Source: a bacterium (lineage in GTDB: Bacteria; UBA9089; CG2-30-40-21). From it: DNA of 15,119 nt. Within the stretch, counting starts at the first letter, position 1, and each line of letters starts with the position of its first letter. Positions 1 through 6,946 of the stretch are shown here, piece by piece. The stretch is taken from contig JASEHA010000015.1 in assembly GCA_030018795.1 (NCBI GenBank), positions 1 to 15,119 of the forward strand, given 5' to 3'. The notes beneath the pieces are model-generated. The model was not told where the DNA came from, made no database searches, and worked only from the letters and a program-made list of their open reading frames with translations. The translations under genes and the position numbers were made by a program.

Positions 1-1106
1 GGTTGGTAAAAGAACGCACTGAGAAATTGGTAGAAAGCGAGGAGAAATTCAGGCTGATATTTGAAAATGCCAGAGATGCCATTTTTCTTGCAGACCCGCT
101 GACAGGTTTGATTACTAATTGTAATAAAGCTGCAGAACTGCTTCTGGAAAAAGAAAGGGACGAGATTATTGGACATCATCAAGCAAAGATTCATCCACCA
201 GAAAAGGCTGAAATTTACATGAATATGTTCAAAAAACATATTGAACATAAGGGCTGGGCAGAGGATGAGGCAGAGGTAATAACCAAATCAGGCAATATTA
301 AGCCTGTTCTTATTACGGCTACAGTAACATTAATTAAAGAAAAACCAATCATTCAGGGGATATTCCGTGACATCACTGAACGCAAGCAGATGGAAAAGGA
401 GCTTATAAAGACAGAAAGGCTTGCCGCAGCAGTTCAAATTGCCTCAGAGGCTGCCCATGAGGTGAAAAATCCATTAACGGTTATCAAGACAGGGCTTTAT
501 TATCTGGGAAAGATTTTGCCTGAGGATAATAATGAGGCTAAAAAAACCATCTCCCAGATGGATAGAGCCACACAAAGGGCTGTTGTCTACATTAATGACC
601 TGCTGGATTTTGCAAAGCCTATTGAATTAAAGAAGAGTGAGGTAAGCATAAATGAGATGATAAAACAGGCATTGGATGAACTGCCTGCTGAAATATTCTC
701 CAATATTGATGTCCAGCAGGAATTAGCCAGCGGTTTACCTGGTATCCTGGCTGATTTTAATCGGCTTGAACAGGTGGTAATTAACTTAGTCAAGAATGCG
801 ACTGAGGCAATGGGGGGAGTGAAGAGTGGAGAGTTAAGAGTGAAGAGTGAAAGGGAAGGGGAGTTTGTTAAGATAATCGTTTCTGATACCGGCAAAGGGA
901 TAGCAGAGGAAGACTTGAAGCGTATCTTTGACCCGTTTTTTACTACCAAGGGCAAGGGCACAGGACTGGGACTGGCCATCTGTCAGCGTATCGTTGAGGC
1001 ACATGATGGTGAGATTGAGGTTGCAAGCAAGATGGGTGAGGGAACAACGTTTGTGGTTAGATTGCCGGCAGTGCAGCAGGCAGCAGTTAAGTTAGATAGA
1101 GGGTGA
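1..1106 (+). CDS. PAS-domain sensor histidine kinase, 5' end outside window
   Basis: This is the C-terminal part of a sensor histidine kinase that autophosphorylates on a histidine and passes the phosphate to a response regulator. The frame is open to the window edge, so the true start and any upstream sensor or membrane segments are missing. Counting from the codon at base 3, a PAS domain spans about residues 10-130. A HisKA dimerisation helix follows with H152 in AAHEVKNPL. The ATPase domain then shows the N box (N261, N265 in NLVKNATEAM), the D box (D295 in DTGKGI), FDPFF and GKGTGLGL from 317. All catalytic motifs are intact. The visible part has no membrane segment. No response regulator lies downstream; the next genes are hicAB. 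The ATPase half is very similar to the kinase at 3199-4491. The family call is firm; the signal and partner are unknown. Confidence 0.93.
   Translation, partial: LVKERTEKLVESEEKFRLIFENARDAIFLADPLTGLITNCNKAAELLLEKERDEIIGHHQAKIHPPEKAEIYMNMFKKHIEHKGWAEDEAEVITKSGNIKPVLITATVTLIKEKPIIQGIFRDITERKQMEKELIKTERLAAAVQIASEAAHEVKNPLTVIKTGLYYLGKILPEDNNEAKKTISQMDRATQRAVVYINDLLDFAKPIELKKSEVSINEMIKQALDELPAEIFSNIDVQQELASGLPGILADFNRLEQVVINLVKNATEAMGGVKSGELRVKSEREGEFVKIIVSDTGKGIAEEDLKRIFDPFFTTKGKGTGLGLAICQRIVEAHDGEIEVASKMGEGTTFVVRLPAVQQAAVKLDRG
817..850 (+). repeat. GAGTGAAGAGTG micro-repeat inside the kinase ATPase domain
   Basis: GAGTGAAGAGTG occurs at 817-828 and again at 838-849, with GAGAGTTAA between. The 21-bp period keeps the frame and encodes a repeated VKS motif in the loop between the N-box helix and the next strand. 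The paralogous kinase has a different low-complexity stretch at the same place. Confidence 0.6.
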
Positions 1107-1110
1107 GATA

Positions 1111-1130
1111 GGTGAGATAAAGCTGACTTG
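1111..1130 (+). repeat. 20-bp direct repeat, left copy flanking hicAB
   Basis: GGTGAGATAAAGCTGACTTG begins 4 bases after the kinase stop codon. An identical copy lies at 1764-1783, just after the hicB stop. The two copies bracket the whole hicAB module. Confidence 0.85.
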
Positions 1131-1147
1131 AACGATTACAAATGCCA

Positions 1148-1160
1148 GAGGTGCTACCTC
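1148..1160 (+). promoter_or_regulatory. Short palindrome upstream of hicA, possible operator
   Basis: GAGGTGCTACCTC is a perfect 5-bp inverted repeat with a 3-base spacer, centred about 47 bases before the hicA ATG. Toxin-antitoxin operons are often autoregulated through such sites. However, the 99-residue HicB here has no clear DNA-binding domain, so the operator role is speculative. Confidence 0.25.
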
Positions 1161-1200
1161 CAATATTTGTGGTTAAATTGACAGGGTATGGTGAAAAGGA

Positions 1201-1461
1201 ATGAGCAAAATAGAAAAGTTATTCGAAAAGATTAAGAATAATCCTAAAAATGTTCGTTTTGATGAGATCGAACAATTTCTTTTGGATATAGGATTTGAAG
1301 AACGGCAAGCCAGAAGAGGTAGCAGTCACTACATATTCTACCATGAAAAACTCGAAAAGAATGTTGTTATCCCAAAACCTCATAAAGATAAACAGGTAAA
1401 GCCAATCTATATTAAAAAGGCATTGATGGCTATTGAGATTTTAGAAAGGAGGATGGATTAG
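1201..1461 (+). CDS. hicA: HicA-family toxin (mRNA interferase)
   Basis: HicA toxins have a small double-stranded-RNA-binding-like fold and cleave mRNA, stopping growth until neutralised by HicB. The 86-residue product is of typical size. It carries the family signature around GSSHYIF, with the expected catalytic histidine at H43, followed by a basic VIPKPHKDKQVKP segment. The ATG at 1201 is the first possible start because an in-frame stop ends at 1194. Its Shine-Dalgarno is poor: an AAAAGGA touches the ATG. The hicB start lies two bases after the hicA stop, and the hicB ribosome binding site (AGGAGG at 1447-1452) is inside the end of hicA, so the genes are co-transcribed. The pair sits between two histidine kinases next to a Fic gene, as a compact accessory insert. 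Confidence 0.9.
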   Translation: MSKIEKLFEKIKNNPKNVRFDEIEQFLLDIGFEERQARRGSSHYIFYHEKLEKNVVIPKPHKDKQVKPIYIKKALMAIEILERRMD

Positions 1462-1462
1462 A

Positions 1463-1762
1463 ATGAAAAAGGATATTAATTATTACATGAATCTCAAATA
1501 TTCCATAAAAATTGTCCCTATCCCTGAAGAAGATGGCTATGGGTATTGTGCAGAAATCCCTGAGTTATGTGGATGTCTGGGCGATGGCGAAACAATTGAA
1601 GAAGCTTTGAAGAATTTAGAAGATGTGAAGTGGACAACGATTGAATTATTGTTAGAGAAGAAGAAACCTGTTCCTGAACCAATTATTCATTTGAAAATCC
1701 CATACTCTGCATTTAGTGTGTTAAAAGAGAAAGAGCAAATAGAAAGATTTATTACTGTTTGA
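1463..1762 (+). CDS. hicB: HicB-family antitoxin
   Basis: HicB antitoxins bind HicA and block its active site. This 99-residue protein has the characteristic partial RNase-H-like fold signature: a short strand, then EEDGYGYCAEIPEL, then CLGDGETIEEALKNLEDV and a helix. A good AGGAGG ends 10 bases before the ATG at 1463. The second in-frame ATG, at codon 9, has no such site. The C-terminus, after the PVPEPI segment, is only about 30 residues and shows no evident helix-turn-helix or ribbon-helix-helix. It is therefore probably a short HicB that neutralises the toxin without binding DNA strongly; this is inferred from length. The stop is followed after one base by the right copy of the 20-bp repeat. 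Confidence 0.9.
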   Translation: MKKDINYYMNLKYSIKIVPIPEEDGYGYCAEIPELCGCLGDGETIEEALKNLEDVKWTTIELLLEKKKPVPEPIIHLKIPYSAFSVLKEKEQIERFITV

Positions 1763-1763
1763 T

Positions 1764-1783
1764 GGTGAGATAAAGCTGACTTG
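1764..1783 (+). repeat. 20-bp direct repeat, right copy flanking hicAB
   Basis: This copy is identical to 1111-1130 and starts one base after the hicB stop. The identity ends sharply on the right: AACG follows the left copy and TAAT follows this one. An ATGC-AA-GCAT palindrome follows at 1786-1795, shortly before the Fic start. Confidence 0.85.
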
Positions 1784-1814
1784 TAATGCAAGCATGTCTC
1801 AATGAGGATTATGT

Positions 1815-2933
1815 ATGAATAAAAATCAGGGTATCTGGAAACCGATCTATACCATCAATCCTGCAATTGCCCGGGCATTGATGGATATTGAGTCAGCTAA
1901 TGCTGTGGTTGAGCATATGCCTTTATCGCCTGCTGTTGAAGCAGAATTGCGATATAGGGCACGTATCCGTTCAACGCATTATTCTACTCGCATTGAGGGT
2001 AACAGGTTAACCATGGAAGAAGCACAGGAAGTCATTGAGAAAAAGAAACCGTATTTTCATGATTTTCATGGCAGAGAACGGGATGTGAGCGAGGTGCGTA
2101 ACTATTGGGACGCAATTCTTAAGATCCATGACTGGGCTGATAGGAAAATTGAGTTTAGTGAGGATTTAATCAAACGGCTTCATGCGATTGTGGACAAGGG
2201 GAAGGGAGTCAAACCAACACCGTATCGTGAAAGGCAAAATGTTATTCGGGATTCAGCATCAGGCGGAATTGTCTACCTGCCTCCTGAAGCAAAGGATGTG
2301 CCAAATCTCATGGCTGAGATGGTACGCTGGGTTAGATATGCAGAAAAAGAGCATATCCCTGTTCCTATTATTGCCTCGCTTGTGCATTATCAATTTGTTA
2401 CAATTCATCCCTATTACGACGGTAACGGCAGAACAGCCCGGCTTTTGGCAACATTTATCCTGCAAAGGGATAACTATGGGCTCAATGGTTTTTTTTCCAT
2501 GGAAGAGTATCACGCAAGGGATCTGGCAAATTACTACAACTCACTTATGGTACACGAACATCACAATTATTACCATGGCCGGGCTAATGCAGACTTGACT
2601 TCATGGACAGAGTATTTTGTTATACTTCTGGCTAAGGTATTTAATCAGGCTAAGGATGAAGCAGTTAAATATGCTGAAAAAAGTATGCCAGCAGAGCCAG
2701 AGGAATTACGACAACTGGATCATAGGGCACGCGTGGTGCTTTCACTCTTTGCGAAGAAGGATAGGATTACAACCCAGGATGCAGCAGCAGCACTTGGGCT
2801 TTCAACGCGGATGGTCAGAATACTTTTGAAGAAATGGACAGAGGATAAATGGCTGATTGTGGCAGATCCTTCTAACCGTGGGAGGTCATACGTTTTATCG
2901 GCAATTTATCGGCAATTTATCGGCAATATATGA
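1815..2933 (+). CDS. Fic-domain protein (AMP transferase family), class II-like
   Basis: Fic proteins usually transfer AMP from ATP to a hydroxyl side chain of a target protein. The 372-residue product has the intact motif HPYYDGNGRTAR with catalytic H198, D202 and R206. An N-terminal inhibitory motif matches (S/T)xxxE(G/N): S57, E61 and G62 in STRIEGN. In class II Fic proteins this glutamate blocks ATP binding from within the same chain, which fits the absence of a separate antitoxin. Residues about 300-360 form a winged-helix-like domain (TTQDAAAALGLSTRMVRILL), as in many Fic proteins thought to bind DNA. GAGGA at 1804-1808 supports the ATG at 1815. The last codons come from three copies of an 11-bp repeat, so the C-terminus is slippage-prone. 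Its target is unknown. Confidence 0.92.
   Translation: MNKNQGIWKPIYTINPAIARALMDIESANAVVEHMPLSPAVEAELRYRARIRSTHYSTRIEGNRLTMEEAQEVIEKKKPYFHDFHGRERDVSEVRNYWDAILKIHDWADRKIEFSEDLIKRLHAIVDKGKGVKPTPYRERQNVIRDSASGGIVYLPPEAKDVPNLMAEMVRWVRYAEKEHIPVPIIASLVHYQFVTIHPYYDGNGRTARLLATFILQRDNYGLNGFFSMEEYHARDLANYYNSLMVHEHHNYYHGRANADLTSWTEYFVILLAKVFNQAKDEAVKYAEKSMPAEPEELRQLDHRARVVLSLFAKKDRITTQDAAAALGLSTRMVRILLKKWTEDKWLIVADPSNRGRSYVLSAIYRQFIGNI
2894..2926 (+). repeat. Three tandem 11-bp repeats ending the Fic gene
   Basis: TTTATCGGCAA occurs three times without mismatch at 2894-2904, 2905-2915 and 2916-2926. As 11 is not a multiple of 3, the copies are read in successive frames (SAI, YRQF, FIGN), followed by ATA TGA. 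Loss or gain of one unit would change the final residues and the stop. Confidence 0.9.
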
Positions 2934-3172
2934 AATGCGAAAGTAAGAACGCGGAATACGGAAAAGCATACTCTAATTGGTCATAACCTGTGAATTTTGC
3001 AACTATTCAAAACTATTCTTGATGAAATCAAGGATATCGAATTGTCCAAACGGAGTAGTCCACATGTTTGTCGTATAGGTAGGGAACGGTTATGACCGTT
3101 AGTAAGAAAAATCGCAATTTATGCCAGTAACCAGTAATAAGTATAGATAAAAGCCTTGAAATTTCGCATTTC
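2932..3172. repeat. Spacer with dispersed short inverted repeats
   Basis: This space between the Fic gene and the second kinase holds no convincing gene. GAAATGCGAAA at 2932-2942 overlaps the Fic stop, and its reverse complement is at 3162-3172. The 13-mer GAAATGCGAAAGT at 2932-2944 recurs at 6053-6065. A second pair is GGTCATAACC (2979-2988) and GGTTATGACC (3088-3097); the latter sits in AACGGT-TATG-ACCGTT, a small hairpin at 3085-3100. I see no promoter I can defend. Confidence 0.6.
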
Positions 3173-3198
3173 GTATTTCCTCCCATGAGGCTATCTAA

Positions 3199-4491
3199 AT
3201 GAATACCAGAGAAACCATAGAAACTATAGAAGAACGAGAAGAGTTTGCCAGAAAGATGGAATGGCTGATTATTGCCAGATTTGTCCTGTATGGTCTGGCA
3301 ACAATTATAGCTGTTATAAAGATGCTTACCGGGGTTGATCCATTTAGCCTGTTCTTTGTTTATATTTCTGTATCCATCTTTATCTTAAATTTCATCTATC
3401 TCTTCTTGATAAGGAAAAGATTGTATCTGTATTTTGTTGCCTATATTTCGTTGGGCATAGACATTCTGTTTATTACAATAGCTGTCCATTTTCAGGGAGG
3501 GTTAGCCGCTACTATATTCCCCATCAACTATTTGGTCCTCATTCTTGTGGCAAGTATCTTTATCTCAACAAGGGCAGGCATTATCATCACTACCCTGTCA
3601 AGTATCACGGTTACGGCTTTAATTACCCTTGAATGCCTTAATATTCTGCCTCCTGTCCATGTTAAGGGCATAACCATGGCCATATATCAGGAGAAGGGTT
3701 ATGTTATTGCGGTAATGCTTGCCAGGATTATCTTCTTCTATGCAGCAGCAATAGTGAGCGGGTATCTTTCGGATAGGATAAAGATGCAGACAAGACAGAT
3801 TCGGGAAAAAGAGGCTCAACTCATCTATGCTGAGCGTATGACTGTAGCCACCCGAATTGCCGAGGAATCAGCCCATGAGATAAAAAACCCATTAGCTGTT
3901 ATTAAGGCAGGGCTTTATTACCTAAAACACATTTTGCCTGAGAATAATGAGGCTCAACAGATTATTCTAAAGATGGATGATGCTGGACAAAGGGCAGTTA
4001 ACTACTTTGATGACCTGCTGCACTTCTTCAGACCACCTCGATTGGAGAGAAGCAGCGTAAATATAAATGAGGTAATTAAAAAGGCACTGGCTGAATTGCC
4101 TGATGAGGTGTTTGCCAATATTGAGGTTCAGCAGGAGTTATCCAGCAGATTGCCTGATATTCTGGCTGATTCTGAGCGGCTTGAACAGGTGGTGATTAAT
4201 CTGGTCAAGAATGCTGCTGAGGCAATGGCAGGGGTTAGTGGTAAGTGGTTAGTGATTAGAAGCGAGCAGGAAGGGGAGTTTATCAAGATAATCGTTTCTG
4301 ATACTGGCAAGGGGATACCAGAAGAAAGCCTTAAGCATATCTTTGACCCATTTTTTACTACAAAGGGCAAGGGCACAGGACTGGGACTGTCCATCTGTCA
4401 GCGTATTGTTGAGGCACATGATGGCAGTATTGAGGTTGCAAGCAAGATGGGTGAAGGAACAACATTTGTGGTTAGATTGCCGATTCAGTAG
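3199..4491 (+). CDS. Membrane-bound sensor histidine kinase
   Basis: This complete 430-residue histidine kinase has an integral-membrane N-terminus. About six hydrophobic helices are visible near residues 22-44, 49-72, 75-97, 104-123, 126-150 and 168-190, with no large extracytoplasmic domain, so the signal may be sensed in or near the membrane. The HisKA helix carries H226 in SAHEIKNPL. The ATPase domain has N334 and N338 (NLVKNAAEAM), D368 (DTGKGI), FDPFF and GKGTGLGL from 390. GAGG at 3187-3190 precedes the ATG by 8 bases. From HisKA to the end it closely parallels the kinase at 1-1106: in the last 140 bp or so I count only about nine differences. The two therefore share a catalytic core joined to different sensors. 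No response regulator is adjacent, so the partner must be elsewhere. Confidence 0.94.
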   Translation: MNTRETIETIEEREEFARKMEWLIIARFVLYGLATIIAVIKMLTGVDPFSLFFVYISVSIFILNFIYLFLIRKRLYLYFVAYISLGIDILFITIAVHFQGGLAATIFPINYLVLILVASIFISTRAGIIITTLSSITVTALITLECLNILPPVHVKGITMAIYQEKGYVIAVMLARIIFFYAAAIVSGYLSDRIKMQTRQIREKEAQLIYAERMTVATRIAEESAHEIKNPLAVIKAGLYYLKHILPENNEAQQIILKMDDAGQRAVNYFDDLLHFFRPPRLERSSVNINEVIKKALAELPDEVFANIEVQQELSSRLPDILADSERLEQVVINLVKNAAEAMAGVSGKWLVIRSEQEGEFIKIIVSDTGKGIPEESLKHIFDPFFTTKGKGTGLGLSICQRIVEAHDGSIEVASKMGEGTTFVVRLPIQ

Positions 4492-4525
4492 AAAGTAACC
4501 GAGTAGTGGAAGAAGTAGGGAGTAG

Positions 4526-4544
4526 GGGCGGGGTTTCCCCGCCC
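4526..4544 (+). repeat. GC-rich hairpin between kinase and radical SAM gene
   Basis: GGGCGGGG and CCCCGCCC form a perfect 8-bp stem around a TTT loop. No T-tract follows (AAATCA), so it is not a classical intrinsic terminator, although it could slow or end transcription after the kinase. The preceding GTAGGGGC is also seen, inverted, in the repeat block near 10785-10792, suggesting one dispersed repeat family. Confidence 0.65.
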
Positions 4545-4584
4545 AAATCACTTGCCTATCATCATCTGTCTGCTTCCACAAGTC

Positions 4585-4589
4585 GGAGG
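4585..4589 (+). promoter_or_regulatory. Ribosome binding site fixing the radical SAM start
   Basis: GGAGG ends 6 bases before the ATG at 4596. The open frame extends back to 4506, but that extension crosses the GC-rich hairpin and has no such site, so 4596 is preferred. Confidence 0.75.
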
Positions 4590-4595
4590 TTAACC

Positions 4596-6050
4596 ATGCA
4601 CATTACATTAATCTGTCCCCCATGGTATTACATGGACAGGACACCAATCATCTCCAATAATCTGGGATTGGGTTATATTGCTGCCTATTTGATTGAGCAT
4701 GGTCATCTTGTGGAGATTATCGACAGCATGGCTGAAGGCAATCGGAATGCTCATCGTGTGTCTACAAAATACCAGAGGGTGTATCGAATTGGACTGAGCT
4801 ATGATGAGATTGTTAGCCGTATCAAGCCAGACACGGATATTATAGGCATAACTGCACCATTTATCAACCATGCTCAAATCATTCGGGAATTAAGCGTAAA
4901 AATTAAGGCAAGCTATCCCAACATCCCTCTGGTAATTGGCGGGGCATACCCATCAACCATGCCTGAACATGTTTTGTTGCCATACGAGGGACAACGTTGT
5001 GAAAACATGATTGATTACGTGATCATTGGTGAGGGCGAGATACCTATGCTTGAGCTTGCATCCGGGGTTGCTCCTGAGAAGATTGATGGGCTTTATTACA
5101 GGGGAAGGGAGCAGATAACCAGAGCCAGGTTTGTTGAAGATATGGATACCCTTCCTTTTCCTGCTCGTCATCTTTTGCCTGTAGAAAAATATCTGCATAC
5201 AGATACCCTTGGCAGACGATCAAGAAAACGAGCCCTTGAGCTTCTGACATCACGGGGCTGTCCCTTTAAGTGCAGCTTTTGTGCGACACACCCTGTTTTT
5301 GGTTATAAATGGCGGGCAAGGTCTGCGGAAAACATTATTCTTGAGATAAAACATCTTATCGCTGCCTGTGGGGTAGAACATATCAACTTTATTGATGATA
5401 ATATCAGTCTTGATTCAAGACGCATGGATAGCCTGCTGGATCAACTCATAAAAGAGAATCTTGGTATCACATGGTCAGCAGTCTCTGGCTTACGGATTAG
5501 CACACTGAATAAGGAGATATTGGAGAAGATAAAGGAATCTGGAGGCATACGGATAAATTTAGCCATAGAAAGCGGGGATTCAGAGATACTTGATGCCATG
5601 GATAAGGAGCTGGATATTGAGAAGATAAAGGAGATTGTTGGAATATGCGGCAAACTGGGATTGAGTCCACGAGGCTATCTGATGGTTGGCTATCCAGGTG
5701 AAACGCGGGAAAGCTTTTTGAAGAGTATGGGATTTTGCGAAGAGCTTAAGTTCGCAGGCATGAAGACATTCATCCTCTCTATTGCCCAGCCATACCCAAA
5801 AACCCCGCTCTGGGAGATGTGCAGGAGACAAAAGTATCTGGTCAGAGATGATATGGAAAATGTGTTATTCTTCAGCGAATACCCGCAGCCAAACATCATT
5901 ACCCCTGACTTTGACCAGAAGGAGATATGCTTTCGGTTCAGGTATGCTCAACGCAGGCTTAATCCGATTGAATACTGGGGCGGGAAGATATTGCCTCGGG
6001 CATGGGCAAAACGGCTGATTCCAAAGGAATTGAAGGATAGGATGGGATGA
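4596..6050 (+). CDS. B12-binding-domain radical SAM protein
   Basis: From the ATG at 4596 this encodes 484 residues. The N-terminal third resembles a cobalamin-binding Rossmann domain: CPPWYY at the start, GLGYIAAYLIEHGH, then IGGAYPS and DYVIIGEGE. The central radical SAM domain has the 4Fe-4S cysteines C222, C226 and C229 in CPFKCSFC (CxxxCxxC), which reductively cleave S-adenosylmethionine to a radical. Related enzymes methylate unreactive carbons or carry out rearrangements and cyclisations in cofactor, lipid and natural-product pathways. No substrate can be read from the sequence. A SAM methyltransferase follows 66 bases downstream on the same strand, suggesting joint action. The N-terminal B12 domain looks reduced, with no obvious DxHxxG, so cobalamin binding is likely from the family rather than seen. 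Confidence 0.92.
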   Translation: MHITLICPPWYYMDRTPIISNNLGLGYIAAYLIEHGHLVEIIDSMAEGNRNAHRVSTKYQRVYRIGLSYDEIVSRIKPDTDIIGITAPFINHAQIIRELSVKIKASYPNIPLVIGGAYPSTMPEHVLLPYEGQRCENMIDYVIIGEGEIPMLELASGVAPEKIDGLYYRGREQITRARFVEDMDTLPFPARHLLPVEKYLHTDTLGRRSRKRALELLTSRGCPFKCSFCATHPVFGYKWRARSAENIILEIKHLIAACGVEHINFIDDNISLDSRRMDSLLDQLIKENLGITWSAVSGLRISTLNKEILEKIKESGGIRINLAIESGDSEILDAMDKELDIEKIKEIVGICGKLGLSPRGYLMVGYPGETRESFLKSMGFCEELKFAGMKTFILSIAQPYPKTPLWEMCRRQKYLVRDDMENVLFFSEYPQPNIITPDFDQKEICFRFRYAQRRLNPIEYWGGKILPRAWAKRLIPKELKDRMG

Positions 6051-6052
6051 AG

Positions 6053-6065
6053 GAAATGCGAAAGT
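6053..6065 (+). repeat. Second copy of GAAATGCGAAAGT
   Basis: This 13-mer is identical to 2932-2944. Both copies touch or closely follow a stop codon: the Fic stop there, the radical SAM stop (6048-6050) here. Confidence 0.6.
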
Positions 6066-6116
6066 GTCAGAGGGTGGATGCTCAATTCCACATTCTTTCA
6101 CTAACAGGTGGAGACT

Positions 6117-6845
6117 ATGGAAAAATATTCTTATAGCGAAAAGCATCATTGGTGGCATCGGGCAAGGAGGCATATTATCCTCACATTGCTCTCCAAATAT
6201 GTGCCAGAGGGTCATCAGGACATCCTTGATATTGGCTGTGGTCCGGGTGAAACTATGAGCTATCTGGAGAGGTTCGGCAGGGTAATGGGGATGGATGTGT
6301 CTAATGATGCCGTAAGATTTTGTAAGGGTAGGGGACATAAATACATCCTGTGTGCCTCAGCTGAAAATCTGCCCATAAGGGATGAATCTTTTTCCTTGAT
6401 TACCATGCTGGATGTTCTGGAGCATATTGAGGATGATGAAAAAACCCTTCATGAACTTGTCAGAATCTGCAAACCAAACGGCGTTATTGTCCTGACAACC
6501 CCAGCCTATCAGTTTTTATGGGGGGATATAGATGAGATTTGCAGGCATAAGCGAAGATATACAGCCTCAGAGCTATGTACTAAACTGAAGGCTACGGGAT
6601 TGCACATCGAAAAGGTGTCTTATATGAATGCCTTGCTCCTGCCTGTTACCTGGCTGATGAGGAGATTAAGGGCAATAACCGTCAGGGATGGCTCCTTGCA
6701 GTCGCCCTTTGATAAAAACTATCCAGCATGGTTGACATCCACCTTTGAGTTATTGTTCAAGTTAGAGGCAATATTCTTAAAGGCATGGGATTTACCATTT
6801 GGTGTATCGATTATCTGTGTGGCAAGAAGGGAATCGCGAATTTAA
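6117..6845 (+). CDS. Class I SAM-dependent methyltransferase
   Basis: This 242-residue protein has a Methyltransf_11-type Rossmann fold. Motif I is DILDIGCGPG at residues 35-44, motif II lies around the acidic GMDVS, and the segments after it (LPIRDESFSLITMLDVLEHI, then LVRICKPNGVIVLTTP) are the usual post-I and motif III strands. The N-terminal EKHHWWHRARR resembles methyltransferases found in surface-polysaccharide and small-molecule modification clusters. AGGTGGAG just before the ATG at 6117 favours it over the in-frame GTG at 6108. Hydrophobic stretches in the last third (NALLLPVTWLM, STFELLFKLEAIFL) may make it membrane-associated. It probably works with the radical SAM enzyme upstream. 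The acceptor is unknown. Confidence 0.9.
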   Translation: MEKYSYSEKHHWWHRARRHIILTLLSKYVPEGHQDILDIGCGPGETMSYLERFGRVMGMDVSNDAVRFCKGRGHKYILCASAENLPIRDESFSLITMLDVLEHIEDDEKTLHELVRICKPNGVIVLTTPAYQFLWGDIDEICRHKRRYTASELCTKLKATGLHIEKVSYMNALLLPVTWLMRRLRAITVRDGSLQSPFDKNYPAWLTSTFELLFKLEAIFLKAWDLPFGVSIICVARRESRI

Positions 6846-6849
6846 GGGA

Positions 6850-6931
6850 GAACACGAATATCACGAATGGACGAATAAGACAAATATCTCTAATGGTTCG
6901 TGGCATTCGTTAATTCGTGTGATTCGTGTTC
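6850..6931. repeat. ATTCGTG-type imperfect inverted repeat after the methyltransferase
   Basis: The arm at 6850-6876 and the arm at 6905-6931 are reverse complements at about 23 of 27 positions, with a 28-base loop. Each arm is itself a run of ACGAAT / ATTCGT units every 8-9 bp. It starts 5 bases after the methyltransferase stop, in the convergence zone, and could act as a bidirectional terminator or 3' RNA stabiliser. Neither role is proven. Confidence 0.65.
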
Positions 6932-6946
6932 CTCATTTATTAAAAA

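Noticed and set aside
587..979. Open frame on the minus strand, with a similar one at 4128-4394
   Set aside because: They are shadows of the two kinase ATPase domains. Their similarity to each other follows from the kinases being paralogues.
2993..3093. Short frame without a start (LFKTILDEIKDIELSKRSS) in the spacer before the second kinase
   Set aside because: It has only about 34 codons between stops, no start and no recognisable homology. It could be a gene remnant, but this cannot be supported.
4526..4544. Classical intrinsic terminator
   Set aside because: The stem is strong but no T-rich tract follows on either strand.
4506..4595. 30-codon N-terminal extension of the radical SAM protein
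   Set aside because: It crosses the GC-rich hairpin, has no ribosome binding site, and puts extra sequence before the normal CPPWYY start of the domain.
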